Positions 1 to 8,856 are shown, counted from the first letter of the stretch. The stretch is 64,000 nucleotides of DNA from an uncultured Collinsella sp. (GCA_959599095.1 CAUGGC010000001.1:62001-126000), one strand, 5' to 3'. Translations and numbers: made by a program. Notes: a model not told the origin generated them from the sequence alone.

Positions 1-9
1 ACGGTTTTC

Positions 10-1059
10 TTAATGCACAACGCGAACAGCAGGACCGCCCGGCACTGCCTCGCACACGCGACCGATAACGGCGGCGATGCGATCCTCGGCATGCAGACGA
101 CGCGCGAGCTCATCCACATCGGCAGCAGGCGCCGCGATGAGCAAGCCACCCGAGGTCTGTGGATCGTACAGTGCATCCAACATGCCCGGCTCCAGCTCAT
201 CGTCAGCCGTCACACGCGAGCCAAAGAAGTCCTGGTTGCGGTAGGAGCCCGCGGGGATAATGCCCAGACGCGCCATGTCGAGCACCTGATCAAAGAGCGG
301 CACCGCCCCCGACGCAAGCTCAACCTGCACGCCCGAGCCCTCGGCCATCTCGCACGCGTGCCCGATCAGGCCAAAGCCCGTGACATCGGTGCAGCCGTGA
401 AGCTCAAGTCCCTCGGCCAGACGAATCGGCGCCTCGTTGAGGGTGCGCATCGAGTCAAACATCGGGCTAGCCTCGTCCTGCTCGATAAGCTCGCCCTTAA
501 TGGCCGTGGTGATGATGCCCGAGCCGATCGCCTTGGTCAGCAACAGGACATCGCCAACGCGCGCGCCGCTGTTGGCGAGCATGCGGTCGAGCGAGACAAA
601 GCCGCTCACGGACAGGCCGTACTTGGGCTCATCGTCGTTGATGGTGTGGCCGCCCGCGATAGAGCAACCGGCCTCGACGCACTTATCGGCGCCGCCCGCC
701 AGAATCTGACCGGCAACCTCAACGCCCAGGCAACTGGGTATGCAAAGCAGGTTCATGGCATGGCTCGGCCGCCCGCCCATGGCGTAGATGTCCGACAGCG
801 AGTTGGCTGCGGCGATCTGGCCAAACAAGAACGGGTCGTCGACCATCGGCGGGAAGAAGTCGATGGACTGCACGAGGCCCAGGTTCTCCCCTACGCGGAA
901 GACGCTCGCATCGTCGGAGGTATCGAACCCCACGAGCAAGTTGTCGTTATGCACATTTGGTAAGTCGCCCAGGACCTGGGCGAGGGCTCCAGGAGCCAAC
1001 TTAGCGGCTCAACCGCTCGCGGCCGTCATAGACGTGAGCTTAATCTGTTCGTCAGCCAT
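10..1059 (-). CDS. selD: Selenide, water dikinase (selenophosphate synthetase), selenocysteine-containing
   Basis: SelD makes selenophosphate from selenide and ATP, the selenium donor for Sec-tRNA. I place the start at the ATG ending at 1059, which has a strong AGGAGG box just upstream. Translation then reads through an in-frame TGA at 1009-1011 as residue 17, followed by Lys20. These are the positions of the catalytic Cys17 and Lys20 in E. coli SelD, so the TGA is read as Sec. The remainder is typical SelD, with the DxTGFG-like segment DVTGFGLIGH and the PQTSGGLL segment near the C-terminus. Length with Sec is 349 residues. A gene finder that stops at TGA would start at the TTG at 999 and lose the active site. 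Confidence 0.95.
975..1011 (-). promoter_or_regulatory. Candidate bacterial SECIS element in selD
   Basis: Directly after the in-frame UGA (1009-1011) the mRNA can form a perfect five-pair hairpin GGCUC-CUG-GAGCC, with its loop about 16 bases downstream of the UGA. Bacterial SECIS elements sit inside the coding region at about this distance and recruit SelB with Sec-tRNA. The hairpin is seen in the sequence. Its function is inferred from position and from the Sec residue at the SelD active site. Confidence 0.6.
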
Positions 1060-1141
1060 CGATACCTCCTCTCTTCAGCCAATCATTTTCTCCCAGTATA
1101 CGCACGGCGGCGCCGAGAGCGGGCGATTTATCGCAAGCCCC

Positions 1142-1345
1142 CTACGCGAGCGCCTGTGCGCGAATGGCCGCACCGATGGCGCCGGCAAAGCGCACCTGGG
1201 GCGAGGTCTCTACCGGCGAGCCCAACAGTGCGCCCAGACGCTCGACGACATAGGCGTTTACGCACAGACAACCGGTCAGATAGTACGGGGCGCCCGCGGC
1301 TTTCGAGGCCATAGTCACCACACGCGACACGAGCTGCACGGTGGG
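1142..1345 (-). pseudogene. C-terminal remnant of a BadF/HgdC-type CoA-dehydratase activase
   Basis: The last 67 codons resemble the C-terminal end of the BadF/BadG/HgdC ATPase family, activators of 2-hydroxyacyl-CoA dehydratases. The match lies in the segments YYLTGCLCVNAYVVERL and FAGAIGAAIRA, which correspond to the family's TGG-x-N and AGAxGAA motifs. The N-terminal ATPase half (DxGST motif, Fe-S cysteines) is missing, and the sequence upstream no longer looks like the family. A strong Shine-Dalgarno with an ATG at 1518 opens only a 22-codon frame ending at 1450, so an intact gene may once have begun there. It is most likely decayed. The family match comes from motif recognition only. Confidence 0.6.
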
Positions 1346-1672
1346 TGGCGAAAACCCAGCCGCGCCTAAACCCGGAATTTTGGGGAACCTGCTTTGCGGT
1401 CGATTATTTAGTTGTGCGTCGTCTCTCCCGGAGCCGTGAACATACCTGCTCATATGCGGCTCCGAGCCATATAGAGGGCGCGCGCGGCAACGCGGCGAAT
1501 ATATGTCGTCTGCGGCATGTGCGCACCCTCCTTTACAAGTTGAGATCAACTATATCAACGGTCATCGACCATGCGAACACCGTTGACATTCGTACGACAG
1601 CGTCGTGTGCCGTCGTTTAATAAATAATTATCTTGATTGATAAGAGTTTGTCATTCCTCATTCGGCGAACGG
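1346..1672. other. Non-coding stretch upstream of the activase remnant
   Basis: No convincing gene is present. On the minus strand there is an AAAGGAGG box at about 1527-1534 before a 22-codon frame (1450-1518), an inverted repeat GTTGA-GA-TCAAC near 1534-1545, and a TTCGTACGA half-palindrome near 1589-1597. The last of these also occurs upstream of modA. Confidence 0.4.
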
Positions 1673-1710
1673 CAAAAACAAAGCCGCCGAGGCTTATATC
1701 CCCCGACGGC
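1673..1710 (-). terminator. Rho-independent terminator after modC
   Basis: On the minus strand a stem formed by GCCGTCG and CGGCGGC is followed by TTTGTTTTT. It lies just past the modC stop and ends the modABC transcript. Confidence 0.65.
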
Positions 1711-1721
1711 ATTACCCGGCG

Positions 1722-2792
1722 CTATCGACAAACCAGATGAATCCTGCTGGCATCAAAATGCATGCGCAGCGTCTCGCCTGCTTGCGGCAGCTCGTCGACA
1801 GGCATGCCCACTTTGTTGACCTTCCACTGCAGGCGCGCGGGCGCATCGACGCGCGGCACGTCCAGCAGCACTAGGCGCTCAAAACGTGAATCACTCACGC
1901 GGGCCACGTGCAAATCATAGCTGTTGCGGCCCCGCTCAGCACGGTTGTCAACATGGAAGTAACTTGCGCGAATGCCCAGGTACGCCACACCATCGGGAAC
2001 CTCGCGACCCACGTTAAAGGTCATGCCCCAGTCGAGGGCCTCAACTTCTTGGGACCCGATTTTGCGCGCACGGCTCGTGTTTTTGCACCCCGTCAGGCGC
2101 AGCGCAGCCAAGGTTTGCGGCCGGCGGACCACGTCCTCGACGGAGCCGATCTCCTCCACATGCCCGTTATGCATCACGCAGATGCGCTGGCACAGGCGGC
2201 ACGCTTCGTCGATGTCGTGGCTCACGTAGAGCACGGTGCGGTTGCACACATCGAACAGGTCGAGCATGTTCTGCTCGAGCGCGCTCTTAAGATAGGAATC
2301 GAGCGCGCTCATGGGCTCGTCAAACATAAAAATGCCCGGATGCGCCGCCACCATGCGGGCAAGCGCCACGCGTTGCTGCTGACCGCCCGAGAGCCGCGCG
2401 GGATAGCGGTCGGCAAAGTCGGCCAGACCGAAAATGCCCAGATAGCGCTCGGCCAGCCTTTTGCGCGCCGCGGCGTCGCCCGCGTCCTTTACACCGGCAC
2501 ATACGTTATCGGCCACCGTCATGTTGGGAAACAGCTGATAGTTTTGGAACAGCAGTGCGCATTTTCGCTCCTGGGGCGACAGGTTGATGCCCGCCGCCGA
2601 GTCAAAAAAGGTCACGCCGTTGACGACAATCTTACCCTCGTCGGGCGTCTCCACACCGGCAATGCAGCGCAGTGTGCAGCTCTTGCCGCAACCCGAGGCG
2701 CCCAGCAGCGCCACGCGCTCCTCGCCGGCCTCAAGCTGCATGTCGAGCACAAACCCGGGATAACGTTTCTTAATATCCAAAACGAGCGACAT
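1722..2792 (-). CDS. modC: Molybdate ABC transporter ATP-binding protein
   Basis: This is the ATPase that powers molybdate (possibly also tungstate) import through the ModB permease. It has the Walker A motif GASGCGKS near residue 32, a Q-loop (FQNYQLFP), the ABC signature LSGGQQQR near residue 135, Walker B (IFMFDEP) and the H-loop (SHDIDEA). About 120 residues follow the ATPase domain, where ModC and related proteins carry a regulatory oxyanion-binding region. That tail is poorly recognisable here. Four bases separate it from the modB stop, so the two are cotranscribed. Substrate is assigned from the modA and cofactor-gene neighbours. Confidence 0.9.
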   Translation of the reverse strand: MSLVLDIKKRYPGFVLDMQLEAGEERVALLGASGCGKSCTLRCIAGVETPDEGKIVVNGVTFFDSAAGINLSPQERKCALLFQNYQLFPNMTVADNVCAGVKDAGDAAARKRLAERYLGIFGLADFADRYPARLSGGQQQRVALARMVAAHPGIFMFDEPMSALDSYLKSALEQNMLDLFDVCNRTVLYVSHDIDEACRLCQRICVMHNGHVEEIGSVEDVVRRPQTLAALRLTGCKNTSRARKIGSQEVEALDWGMTFNVGREVPDGVAYLGIRASYFHVDNRAERGRNSYDLHVARVSDSRFERLVLLDVPRVDAPARLQWKVNKVGMPVDELPQAGETLRMHFDASRIHLVCR

Positions 2793-2795
2793 GGC

Positions 2796-4238
2796 TTATC
2801 GACCTCCCATTGCGACCGTGTCGTCGCGCATAAGCTCGGCCAACGCCTCGCGATCGATACGCAGCGCATCGCCGCCGGCTGGGTCGAGCGAATCGGTCTG
2901 GCCGCCCAGCTGCTTGGCCGGCTTACGCTCCGCACGGGAAAGGCCCCGCTCGCGATACTTTTGCGAATGAGCGGTGTACATGTTGATGAACAGGATGACC
3001 AGGAAACTAAACACGATCACGACGACGACCCAAAAGAGAGCCACCGACGTATTGCCGCCCATCCACTCAAAGTAGATGGCGATGGGGATGGTCTGCGTAA
3101 TCCCAGCGTAGTTGCCCGCAAAGAACAGGGTGCAGCCAAACTCGCCCATGGCGCGGGCAAAGGCGAGGACCGTACCGGCGGCAATCGAGGGCCAGCCAAG
3201 CGGCATCATAAGCTTGGTAAAGATGCGACACTCGGACCAGCCCAGGGTTCGCGCGGCGTCGAGCATTTGCGTGTCGAAGCTCTCAAAGGCACCGAGCGCC
3301 GTACGGTAGACCAGGGGAAACGACACAACGACGGCCGAAATGACCGCCGCGGGCCAGGTAAAGACGATCGAGATGCCGTGCGCGATGAGCCACTGGCCCA
3401 CCCCGGTCGAGCGGCCAAACAACATGAGGAGCAGAAAACCGCAGACCGTGGGCGGCAGCACCATAGGAATCGTAAAGACCGAATCGAGCAGGCCCTTGAT
3501 GCGACTCGAGGTACCCATAGTCTTCCACGCGGCGAACAGGCCCAGCGCAAAGGAGATCAGCAGGGCAAGGCCACTCGTTTTAATGGACACCCAAAACGGG
3601 CGATAGTCGATGTCGCCCAAAAAGGAAGCCAGAGAGGTCAAGGGCCCCTGCTCATCCCGCAACACGACAGACGATGCCTCTATCATTTGAGCGCTATCAA
3701 GCCAACGCGCGCCGCCCTTGGCATCACCCGAGGCTGATGCAATCACCACATAGCGGTCCCCATCCGCACCGCGCTCGTCAAAGCCATAGGTATACCCGCC
3801 GGCATCAAATGTTGTTTCCGCCGTGACATACCAAGGAAGATCCACGTCCCCTAGCTGCGCACCTCCCATTGAGTTTGCGCTGTCGAGCTCACAGACGAGG
3901 GCCTTGAGACCCGATACGCACTCGTTGTCCTGCGGATCCAATCCATACTTCTCGACCGCCTTGGGCGATATCCACACCACAACGCGATCGGCAGCAGGCG
4001 CCACTACAAGGTCCACGTCCTCGTCAACGGGAAACCGGTAGCCCTCAGGCTGGCCCTCCATGGCACGAGCGGTCCCCTTAGCCAACCGCTCAAAACCCTC
4101 GATCCCATAGGAAAGCCCATGAGCGGTCGCAGCAACCTGGGCCCCGTCCTCAGCGTCCCCAGCAAACGCAAATCCCGGCACCCAGCAAAGCGCGAAGGTC
4201 AAAGCACAGGCGACAAGCATGCGGAATCTATTAAGCAC
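2796..4238 (-). CDS. modB: Molybdate ABC permease with an N-terminal extracytoplasmic domain
   Basis: The C-terminal half (from about residue 210) is a standard ModB permease: about five membrane segments and the EAA loop (DAARTLGWSECRIFTKLMMPLGWPS region) that contacts ModC. I prefer the GTG at 4238, which has GGAG eight bases upstream and gives a clear signal peptide ending FAFA-GDAEDG. A longer frame from 4307 overlaps the modA stop. Residues 27 to about 200 form an unrecognised hydrophilic domain predicted outside the membrane. Ordinary ModB has only about 225 residues, whereas this protein has 480. A short acidic cytoplasmic tail follows the last membrane segment. Confidence 0.85.
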   Translation of the reverse strand: MLNRFRMLVACALTFALCWVPGFAFAGDAEDGAQVAATAHGLSYGIEGFERLAKGTARAMEGQPEGYRFPVDEDVDLVVAPAADRVVVWISPKAVEKYGLDPQDNECVSGLKALVCELDSANSMGGAQLGDVDLPWYVTAETTFDAGGYTYGFDERGADGDRYVVIASASGDAKGGARWLDSAQMIEASSVVLRDEQGPLTSLASFLGDIDYRPFWVSIKTSGLALLISFALGLFAAWKTMGTSSRIKGLLDSVFTIPMVLPPTVCGFLLLMLFGRSTGVGQWLIAHGISIVFTWPAAVISAVVVSFPLVYRTALGAFESFDTQMLDAARTLGWSECRIFTKLMMPLGWPSIAAGTVLAFARAMGEFGCTLFFAGNYAGITQTIPIAIYFEWMGGNTSVALFWVVVVIVFSFLVILFINMYTAHSQKYRERGLSRAERKPAKQLGGQTDSLDPAGGDALRIDREALAELMRDDTVAMGGR

Positions 4239-4306
4239 GAAAAGCTCCAAGCGAATACAAGGACGGAGTGAAACACAAAACGATGGAATTATCGCGCCAA
4301 GCCGCA

Positions 4307-5179
4307 CTACGCGGAAAGCTCAAAGCCGTATTTGGCCCAAATCTTCTGGGCCTTCTTGTTGGACAGGCAAAAGTCGATAAACGCCTTGGCCTCGTCGGCG
4401 TGCTCGGAGCTCTCGGCAACGGCACCCGGGTACACGATGGGTTTGTGCGAATCCTCAGGGCACACGAAGGCCTCCTCGATGCCGTCGTAGCGGAAGATAT
4501 CGGAGCTGTAGACAAAACCGGCCACGCAGTCGCCTGTGGACACATAGGCGACGGCGGCACCAACTTTGTCTGCCAGTACGACCTTGTCGGCGATCTCGGG
4601 CGCATACTCGCCGTCGTCGCCCTCGGTGCCAGTGTAGAGGCCCACGGAAGCCAGGGCCTGGTTGGCGTACGTGCCGGCGGGAACGGTCTTAGCGTCGCCA
4701 ATGGCGATCTTACCGTCCAGATCCGCGACGTCGGCGATGTCCTCGACCATGGTGTCGGATCCCTCGGCGCGAATGATCACAAGGTCGTTGACGAACATAT
4801 CCTCACGCGTGTCGGCATCGACTAGCTCGGCGGCCTCAGCGTCGTCCATGGTGTCCTTGGAGGCCGTGATGAGCACGTCGACCGTGGCGCCGGCACGCAT
4901 CTGCTCGACGAGGTCGCCGGAGCCCTTAAACTGCGCGTCGGCAAAGGTGGTGCCGGTCTGGTCGGTGTAGAGCTCCTGAACCTCGGGCAGAGCCTTCTCG
5001 AGCGAGTTGGCGGCAAAGACTTGCAGCTCGACAGCCTTCTTGGACGAAATCTTGGCGGAGCCGGCATCGGAGCCAGTCGACTCAGATGCCTTATTGCCGG
5101 AGCATCCGGCAAGGCCAAGGCCGGCAGCGGCGACAGCAGAAAGCGAGACGAATCCCCGGCGAGAAACCATATCGAACAT
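4307..5179 (-). CDS. modA: Molybdate-binding lipoprotein
   Basis: This is the substrate-binding protein that delivers molybdate to ModBC. The start is the ATG at 5179, six bases after AAGGG. Next comes a lipoprotein signal with twin arginine (SRRGF) and lipobox LAGC, so it is anchored to the outer face of the membrane. The mature part has the ModA-type opening ELQVFAANSLEKAL, the KGSGDLVEQMRAGATVDVLITAS segment and a ligand-binding stretch around TVPAGTYANQAL. It is first in the modABC operon. Its stop abuts a possible upstream GTG start of modB. Confidence 0.9.
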   Translation of the reverse strand: MFDMVSRRGFVSLSAVAAAGLGLAGCSGNKASESTGSDAGSAKISSKKAVELQVFAANSLEKALPEVQELYTDQTGTTFADAQFKGSGDLVEQMRAGATVDVLITASKDTMDDAEAAELVDADTREDMFVNDLVIIRAEGSDTMVEDIADVADLDGKIAIGDAKTVPAGTYANQALASVGLYTGTEGDDGEYAPEIADKVVLADKVGAAVAYVSTGDCVAGFVYSSDIFRYDGIEEAFVCPEDSHKPIVYPGAVAESSEHADEAKAFIDFCLSNKKAQKIWAKYGFELSA

Positions 5180-5235
5180 GTTCAACCCTTTCGAAGGCTA
5201 CGCCCGGGCGTCCCGCCGCGAGCTTTATTCTGTAA

Positions 5236-5263
5236 TTAGATTATACTTTCGTACGAATAATAT
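5236..5263 (-). promoter_or_regulatory. A+T-rich modA promoter region with palindromic operator candidate
   Basis: Upstream of modA lies an A+T-rich block centred on the perfect 10-base palindrome TTCGTACGAA (5248-5257), flanked by ATTAT and AATAT. A near copy (TTCGTACGA) occurs at about 1589-1597, upstream of the activase remnant. It could bind a molybdate-sensing or other repressor. This is inference from symmetry and position. Confidence 0.4.
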
Positions 5264-5334
5264 AAGTGATAAAGATTTCTCGTCTGATAATTTTCTTTTA
5301 CCAATAACCACGAGACGGCCCGCACTGTCGCTGT

Positions 5335-5371
5335 ATAAAAAAGGCGGAGCAGCCAGTAAGGTCGCTCCGCC
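5335..5371 (-). terminator. Rho-independent terminator after mog
   Basis: On the minus strand the stem GGCGGAGC/GCTCCGCC is followed by a run of six T. It lies just past the mog stop and separates the moeA-mog transcript from modABC. Confidence 0.85.
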
Positions 5372-5384
5372 GCAGGTAAACCGC

Positions 5385-5864
5385 TTATTTGGCGTGCCCG
5401 CCTCCCGCCGTCATTTGGGCCGCATGCTCCAGCTGATCGCTCACGGCCTCCCAGCTTTCGCAGGCCGCTTTCGTGGATCCCGGAAAGTTGATGACAAGCG
5501 TATGCCCGCGCTGCATGCACACGGCGCGCGAGAGCATGGCGCGGCGCGTCTTGGTCATGGAGTAGGCACGGATTGCCTCGGCGACACCCGGCACATCACG
5601 GTCACAGACGTCACGCGTCGCCTCGGGTGTCACGTCGCGCATCGAAAGACCCGTGCCGCCGCAGGTGAGCACGACATTGGCGTGGCACGCATCGGCAGCT
5701 TCCACAATGGCATCACCGATTTCGCTAACGTCGTCGCGCACGACCACATGCGAGGCGACCGTCCATCCCTGCGCCTCGATGAGCTCCTCGAGCGCGGCAC
5801 CCGCCTCGTCCTGGGCAAGGTCGCGCGTATCCGAGCACGTCACAATCGAAATCTTCAAGTCCAT
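5385..5864 (-). CDS. mog: Molybdopterin adenylyltransferase (MogA/MoaB family)
   Basis: The family adenylylates molybdopterin before molybdenum insertion. The start is the ATG at 5864, preceded by AGGAGGAATGCT. The extra 31 codons that are open upstream overlap moeA and look spurious. The 159-residue product carries the family motif TCGGTGLSMRDVTPEAT (residues about 70-86), which binds molybdopterin. It sits 10 bases downstream of moeA and presumably shares its transcript. MogA and MoaB cannot be told apart from sequence alone. Confidence 0.88.
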   Translation of the reverse strand: MDLKISIVTCSDTRDLAQDEAGAALEELIEAQGWTVASHVVVRDDVSEIGDAIVEAADACHANVVLTCGGTGLSMRDVTPEATRDVCDRDVPGVAEAIRAYSMTKTRRAMLSRAVCMQRGHTLVINFPGSTKAACESWEAVSDQLEHAAQMTAGGGHAK

Positions 5865-5874
5865 AGCATTCCTC

Positions 5875-7137
5875 CTATAGCACCGTGCCCTCAGGCAGGT
5901 CGACACGCACGACATCCACGACGTCGCCCGCCTTGAGCTCGCACGGTCCTTCGTCAATACGCAGCAGGCAGTTGGCCCGCTGCATCGTGCCGAGCAGCGC
6001 CGAATTCTGCGTCTTGGCCTCGGTCACCAACAGCTCACCGGTCTCGGGGTCGCGCAAAACCGTGGCGCGATCAAAGAAGCGACGGGGCTGTCGCTTTTTC
6101 ACGCCGCGCGTGAGCGTCGCCTGCTGCACGGGACGCGCCCCCTCGGCAAAGCCGCGCATCTTGCGGATCGCCGGACGGGCGAGCATCTCAAAGCCCACAT
6201 ACGCCGCGGCCGGATTGCCTGAAAGCCCCAGGTAGGGCTTACCCCCGAGCAAGCCAAACGTGATGGCCTTGCCCGGACGCATCGAGATGCGGTCAAACAG
6301 CACCTCGCCCTCGCGCCGGACGAGCGCCGTCACGTAGTCGTAATCGCCTGCCGAGGCGCCGCCGCTCGTAATGACAAAATCGCACTCCAGCACGGCACGA
6401 TGCACCAGCTCGGCAATCGCCTGCTCATCATCGGGCGCAATGCCAAAGAACACGGGCTCGGCTCCTGCATCGAGTGCCTCGGCCATCAACGCGGACGAGT
6501 TGGAGTCGCGAATCTGCCCGCGCGCCGGCAGCTCACTCGGCGCGACCAGTTCCGTCCCCAGCGAGATAATGCCCACGCGCGGGGCGGCATGCACCTTCAC
6601 GCTCGCATACCCGGCGCTTGCCAGCAGACCCGCGCCCGCCGGAGCCACGACCTCGCCGGCGTGCATCACAACATCGCCGGCATGGGCCTCCTCGGCAGCC
6701 GAGCGGACGTTCTCCCCCACCTTGGCAGGCATCGAGAAGCTTACGTGCGAGCCCTCGTTGCCGTCACCGTCAAGCACCGCGACGATCTCGTATTTCACCA
6801 CGGCATCCGCACCCTCGGGCACCGGCGCGCCCGTCATGATGCGGACTGTCTCGCCCGGGCCAAGAGCGCCCTCAAACACATGGCCCGCAGCCTCGTGTCC
6901 GATAACTTCGAGCGTCACCGGCGCCTCGCCAGACGCCTGCGCCAAGTCCGCCGAACGCACGGCATATCCATCCATGGCGCTGTTGGCAAACGGCGAGATG
7001 TCGATATCGGCCACCGCGTCCTCGGCCAAGGGAAGACCGGCGGCCTGCCACACGGGAATCTCGACGAGATCGGTCGGAGCAACATGCGACAGAACAATCG
7101 ACTGCGCGTCCTCCAGCGGAATGAGTTTCTCTGCCAT
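5875..7137 (-). CDS. moeA: Molybdopterin molybdenumtransferase
   Basis: MoeA inserts molybdate into adenylylated molybdopterin to finish the cofactor. The sequence shows the family order: the N-terminal MoeA domain with SPFANSAMDGYAVR (residues about 48-61), the molybdopterin-binding core with ITSGGASAGDYDYV (about residue 260) and LSGNPAAAYVGFEML, then the C-terminal domain IV. The usual motif is SGGVSVGDYD, so Ala replaces both Val residues, a mild change. I chose the ATG at 7137, five bases after AGAGG. The next two genes downstream, mog and modABC, complete the pathway. Confidence 0.92.
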   Translation of the reverse strand: MAEKLIPLEDAQSIVLSHVAPTDLVEIPVWQAAGLPLAEDAVADIDISPFANSAMDGYAVRSADLAQASGEAPVTLEVIGHEAAGHVFEGALGPGETVRIMTGAPVPEGADAVVKYEIVAVLDGDGNEGSHVSFSMPAKVGENVRSAAEEAHAGDVVMHAGEVVAPAGAGLLASAGYASVKVHAAPRVGIISLGTELVAPSELPARGQIRDSNSSALMAEALDAGAEPVFFGIAPDDEQAIAELVHRAVLECDFVITSGGASAGDYDYVTALVRREGEVLFDRISMRPGKAITFGLLGGKPYLGLSGNPAAAYVGFEMLARPAIRKMRGFAEGARPVQQATLTRGVKKRQPRRFFDRATVLRDPETGELLVTEAKTQNSALLGTMQRANCLLRIDEGPCELKAGDVVDVVRVDLPEGTVL

Positions 7138-7312
7138 ATGCACCTCTTAATGCCACGGCGCACAACAGGGGCGCCGATTCTTTATGCTTGTCTCAGTATA
7201 ATCCCCCGATGCGCGACCGCGACTTGGCCTGTACTCGCAAATACATCTGTCGGCCGCAAGCCGCAAAACAGAATGGAAACCAACCCACCGTTTCGTCGCG
7301 TTAGCCGCGTTC

Positions 7313-7318
7313 TATAAT
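7313..7318 (+). promoter_or_regulatory. -10 box of the ClC transporter gene
   Basis: A perfect TATAAT lies 30 bases before the ClC start. The matching -35 region (GTTTCG, 17-base spacer) is weak. A TATACT on the opposite strand near 7195 may serve moeA. Confidence 0.4.
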
Positions 7319-7347
7319 GCTTGCGTTGCAACCTAAAAGAGGAACGT

Positions 7348-8769
7348 ATGGCTCATAACGACAAACCCGAAAGCGCAAACGAAGCGCAGGATCATTCTCA
7401 GCCGCTCGACGATGGCGGTTTTTTCTCCCTGAACGACGTCATCATGGCCGGCAGGCATCAGCTCACCCGTTCCGAGCAGCTCTTGGCAGCCGACACGCGC
7501 CGCAACGCCCGCAACCTACTCGCGAGCGCTAAGTTGCTCGTACTCGTCGCCATCGTCTCGCTCGCCATGGGCGTTGCCGCTTGGGCGTTTTTGGCATCGC
7601 TGAATATCGCGACCGATTATCGCGAACACCATGCGTGGGTGTACGCCCTGCTCCCCATCGTGGGCGTTGCAACCGCATGGGTGTACAAAAACCACGGTCT
7701 CGCCGCCAAGCGTGGCAACAACCTGGTCATTGACTCCGCCTTGGGCACACGCCTCATCCATATGCGCATGGCCGTCCTCACCTTCATCTGCTCCACGCTC
7801 ACGCACCTAACGGGCGGATCGGCCGGTCGCGAGGGAGCCGCGGTGCAGATTGGCGGCACCATCGCCAGCAACATCTCGAGCCTCGCCCACCTCAAAAAGC
7901 ATGATCACCACGACCTCATGCTCGCCGGCATCTCATCCGCTTTTGGCGCCGTATTCGGCTCGCCCCTCGCCGGCGCGTTCTTTGGCATGGAGATGTGTTT
8001 TATCGGCAAGATCGACTACACCGCAGGCATCTACTGCCTGGTTGCCTCGTTTACCGGCTACTTCACGTCGCTTGCCTTGGGAACCGAGTACGAGGCGAAT
8101 GTTATCGCCAGCGTTCCCGCCATGACGCCCAAAACGGTCGTCATCGTTGTTACCAGCGCCATTATCTTCGGTCTGACGGCACGCCTCTTTGCCTGGTCGG
8201 TTCGAACCGTCAAGAGCCTGTACGGTCGCTTTATCACCAATTACCTTGTTCGCGCACTTATAGGCGCACTCGTGGTTTTGGCCGCCTATGCCCTCCTCGA
8301 CGCCTGGGACTACGCCGGCCTTTCCACGTGGCTTTCCGGCGCCGGATTTGCAGGCAACACCACCCTGGCGGACGCAGCCATCAAGTTGGTCGTCACAGCG
8401 CTCACCCTGGGCGCCGGCTTCCAAGGCGGCGAGGTCACGCCTCTGTTTGGCATCGGTGCGGCGCTCGGCGGCTGGATCGGCTGCCTCGTCGGAATCGACC
8501 CCAGCTTTCTGGCGGCTCTCGGCATGCTCGGCGTGTTCTGCGCCGGCCTCAACGTGCCCATCACCACCTGTATGATGGCCATCGACCTGTTCCACGGCAC
8601 GGCCGCCGGCTTCTTCGTGATCGTGGCGTTTATCAGCTATCTCGCCGGCGGCCACCGCGGCGTGTACCCCGCCCAGCGCATCATCTCACCCAAGCGCCGC
8701 TCGCTTATTGTGGACGAGGGCGGCACGGTGGCAGAGGCTATCGAGCGCCACAACGACCTGATAGAGTAG
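7348..8769 (+). CDS. ClC-family chloride channel or chloride/proton antiporter
   Basis: This is an integral membrane anion transporter of the ClC family. The start is the ATG at 7348, after AAGAGGAACGT. Recognisable motifs are GGSAGREGAAVQIG (about residue 160, carrying the external gating glutamate of GREGP), GSPLAGAFFGMEM, and FQGGEVTPLFGIGAALGG, the family's GGxFxP region with Glu in the x position. The gating glutamate fits an exchanger rather than a passive channel. The 473 residues contain only the membrane core, with no CBS domains. It closely precedes the lipid kinase gene. Confidence 0.88.
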   Translation: MAHNDKPESANEAQDHSQPLDDGGFFSLNDVIMAGRHQLTRSEQLLAADTRRNARNLLASAKLLVLVAIVSLAMGVAAWAFLASLNIATDYREHHAWVYALLPIVGVATAWVYKNHGLAAKRGNNLVIDSALGTRLIHMRMAVLTFICSTLTHLTGGSAGREGAAVQIGGTIASNISSLAHLKKHDHHDLMLAGISSAFGAVFGSPLAGAFFGMEMCFIGKIDYTAGIYCLVASFTGYFTSLALGTEYEANVIASVPAMTPKTVVIVVTSAIIFGLTARLFAWSVRTVKSLYGRFITNYLVRALIGALVVLAAYALLDAWDYAGLSTWLSGAGFAGNTTLADAAIKLVVTALTLGAGFQGGEVTPLFGIGAALGGWIGCLVGIDPSFLAALGMLGVFCAGLNVPITTCMMAIDLFHGTAAGFFVIVAFISYLAGGHRGVYPAQRIISPKRRSLIVDEGGTVAEAIERHNDLIE

Positions 8770-8856
8770 ACGTTAGTATTCGCCGTGCAGCCACAATCGG
8801 GAGCAATTCGACCCGAGCGAGACCGCACCGTCACGTCATACGCCGGGAGTCACCCC

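Noticed and set aside
1450..1518. 22-codon frame with a strong ribosome site
   Set aside because: Could be a small gene, but it lies where a decayed activase gene would have begun and shows no features of a leader peptide or toxin.
1908..3737. 609-codon open frame opposite modC/modB
   Set aside because: Composition-driven antisense frame in high-GC DNA; no family motifs, and the opposite strand holds two clear transporter genes.
4239..4307. Longer modB start at GTG 4307
   Set aside because: It would place 23 residues before the signal peptide and lacks a ribosome site, whereas GTG 4238 has GGAG at the right distance.
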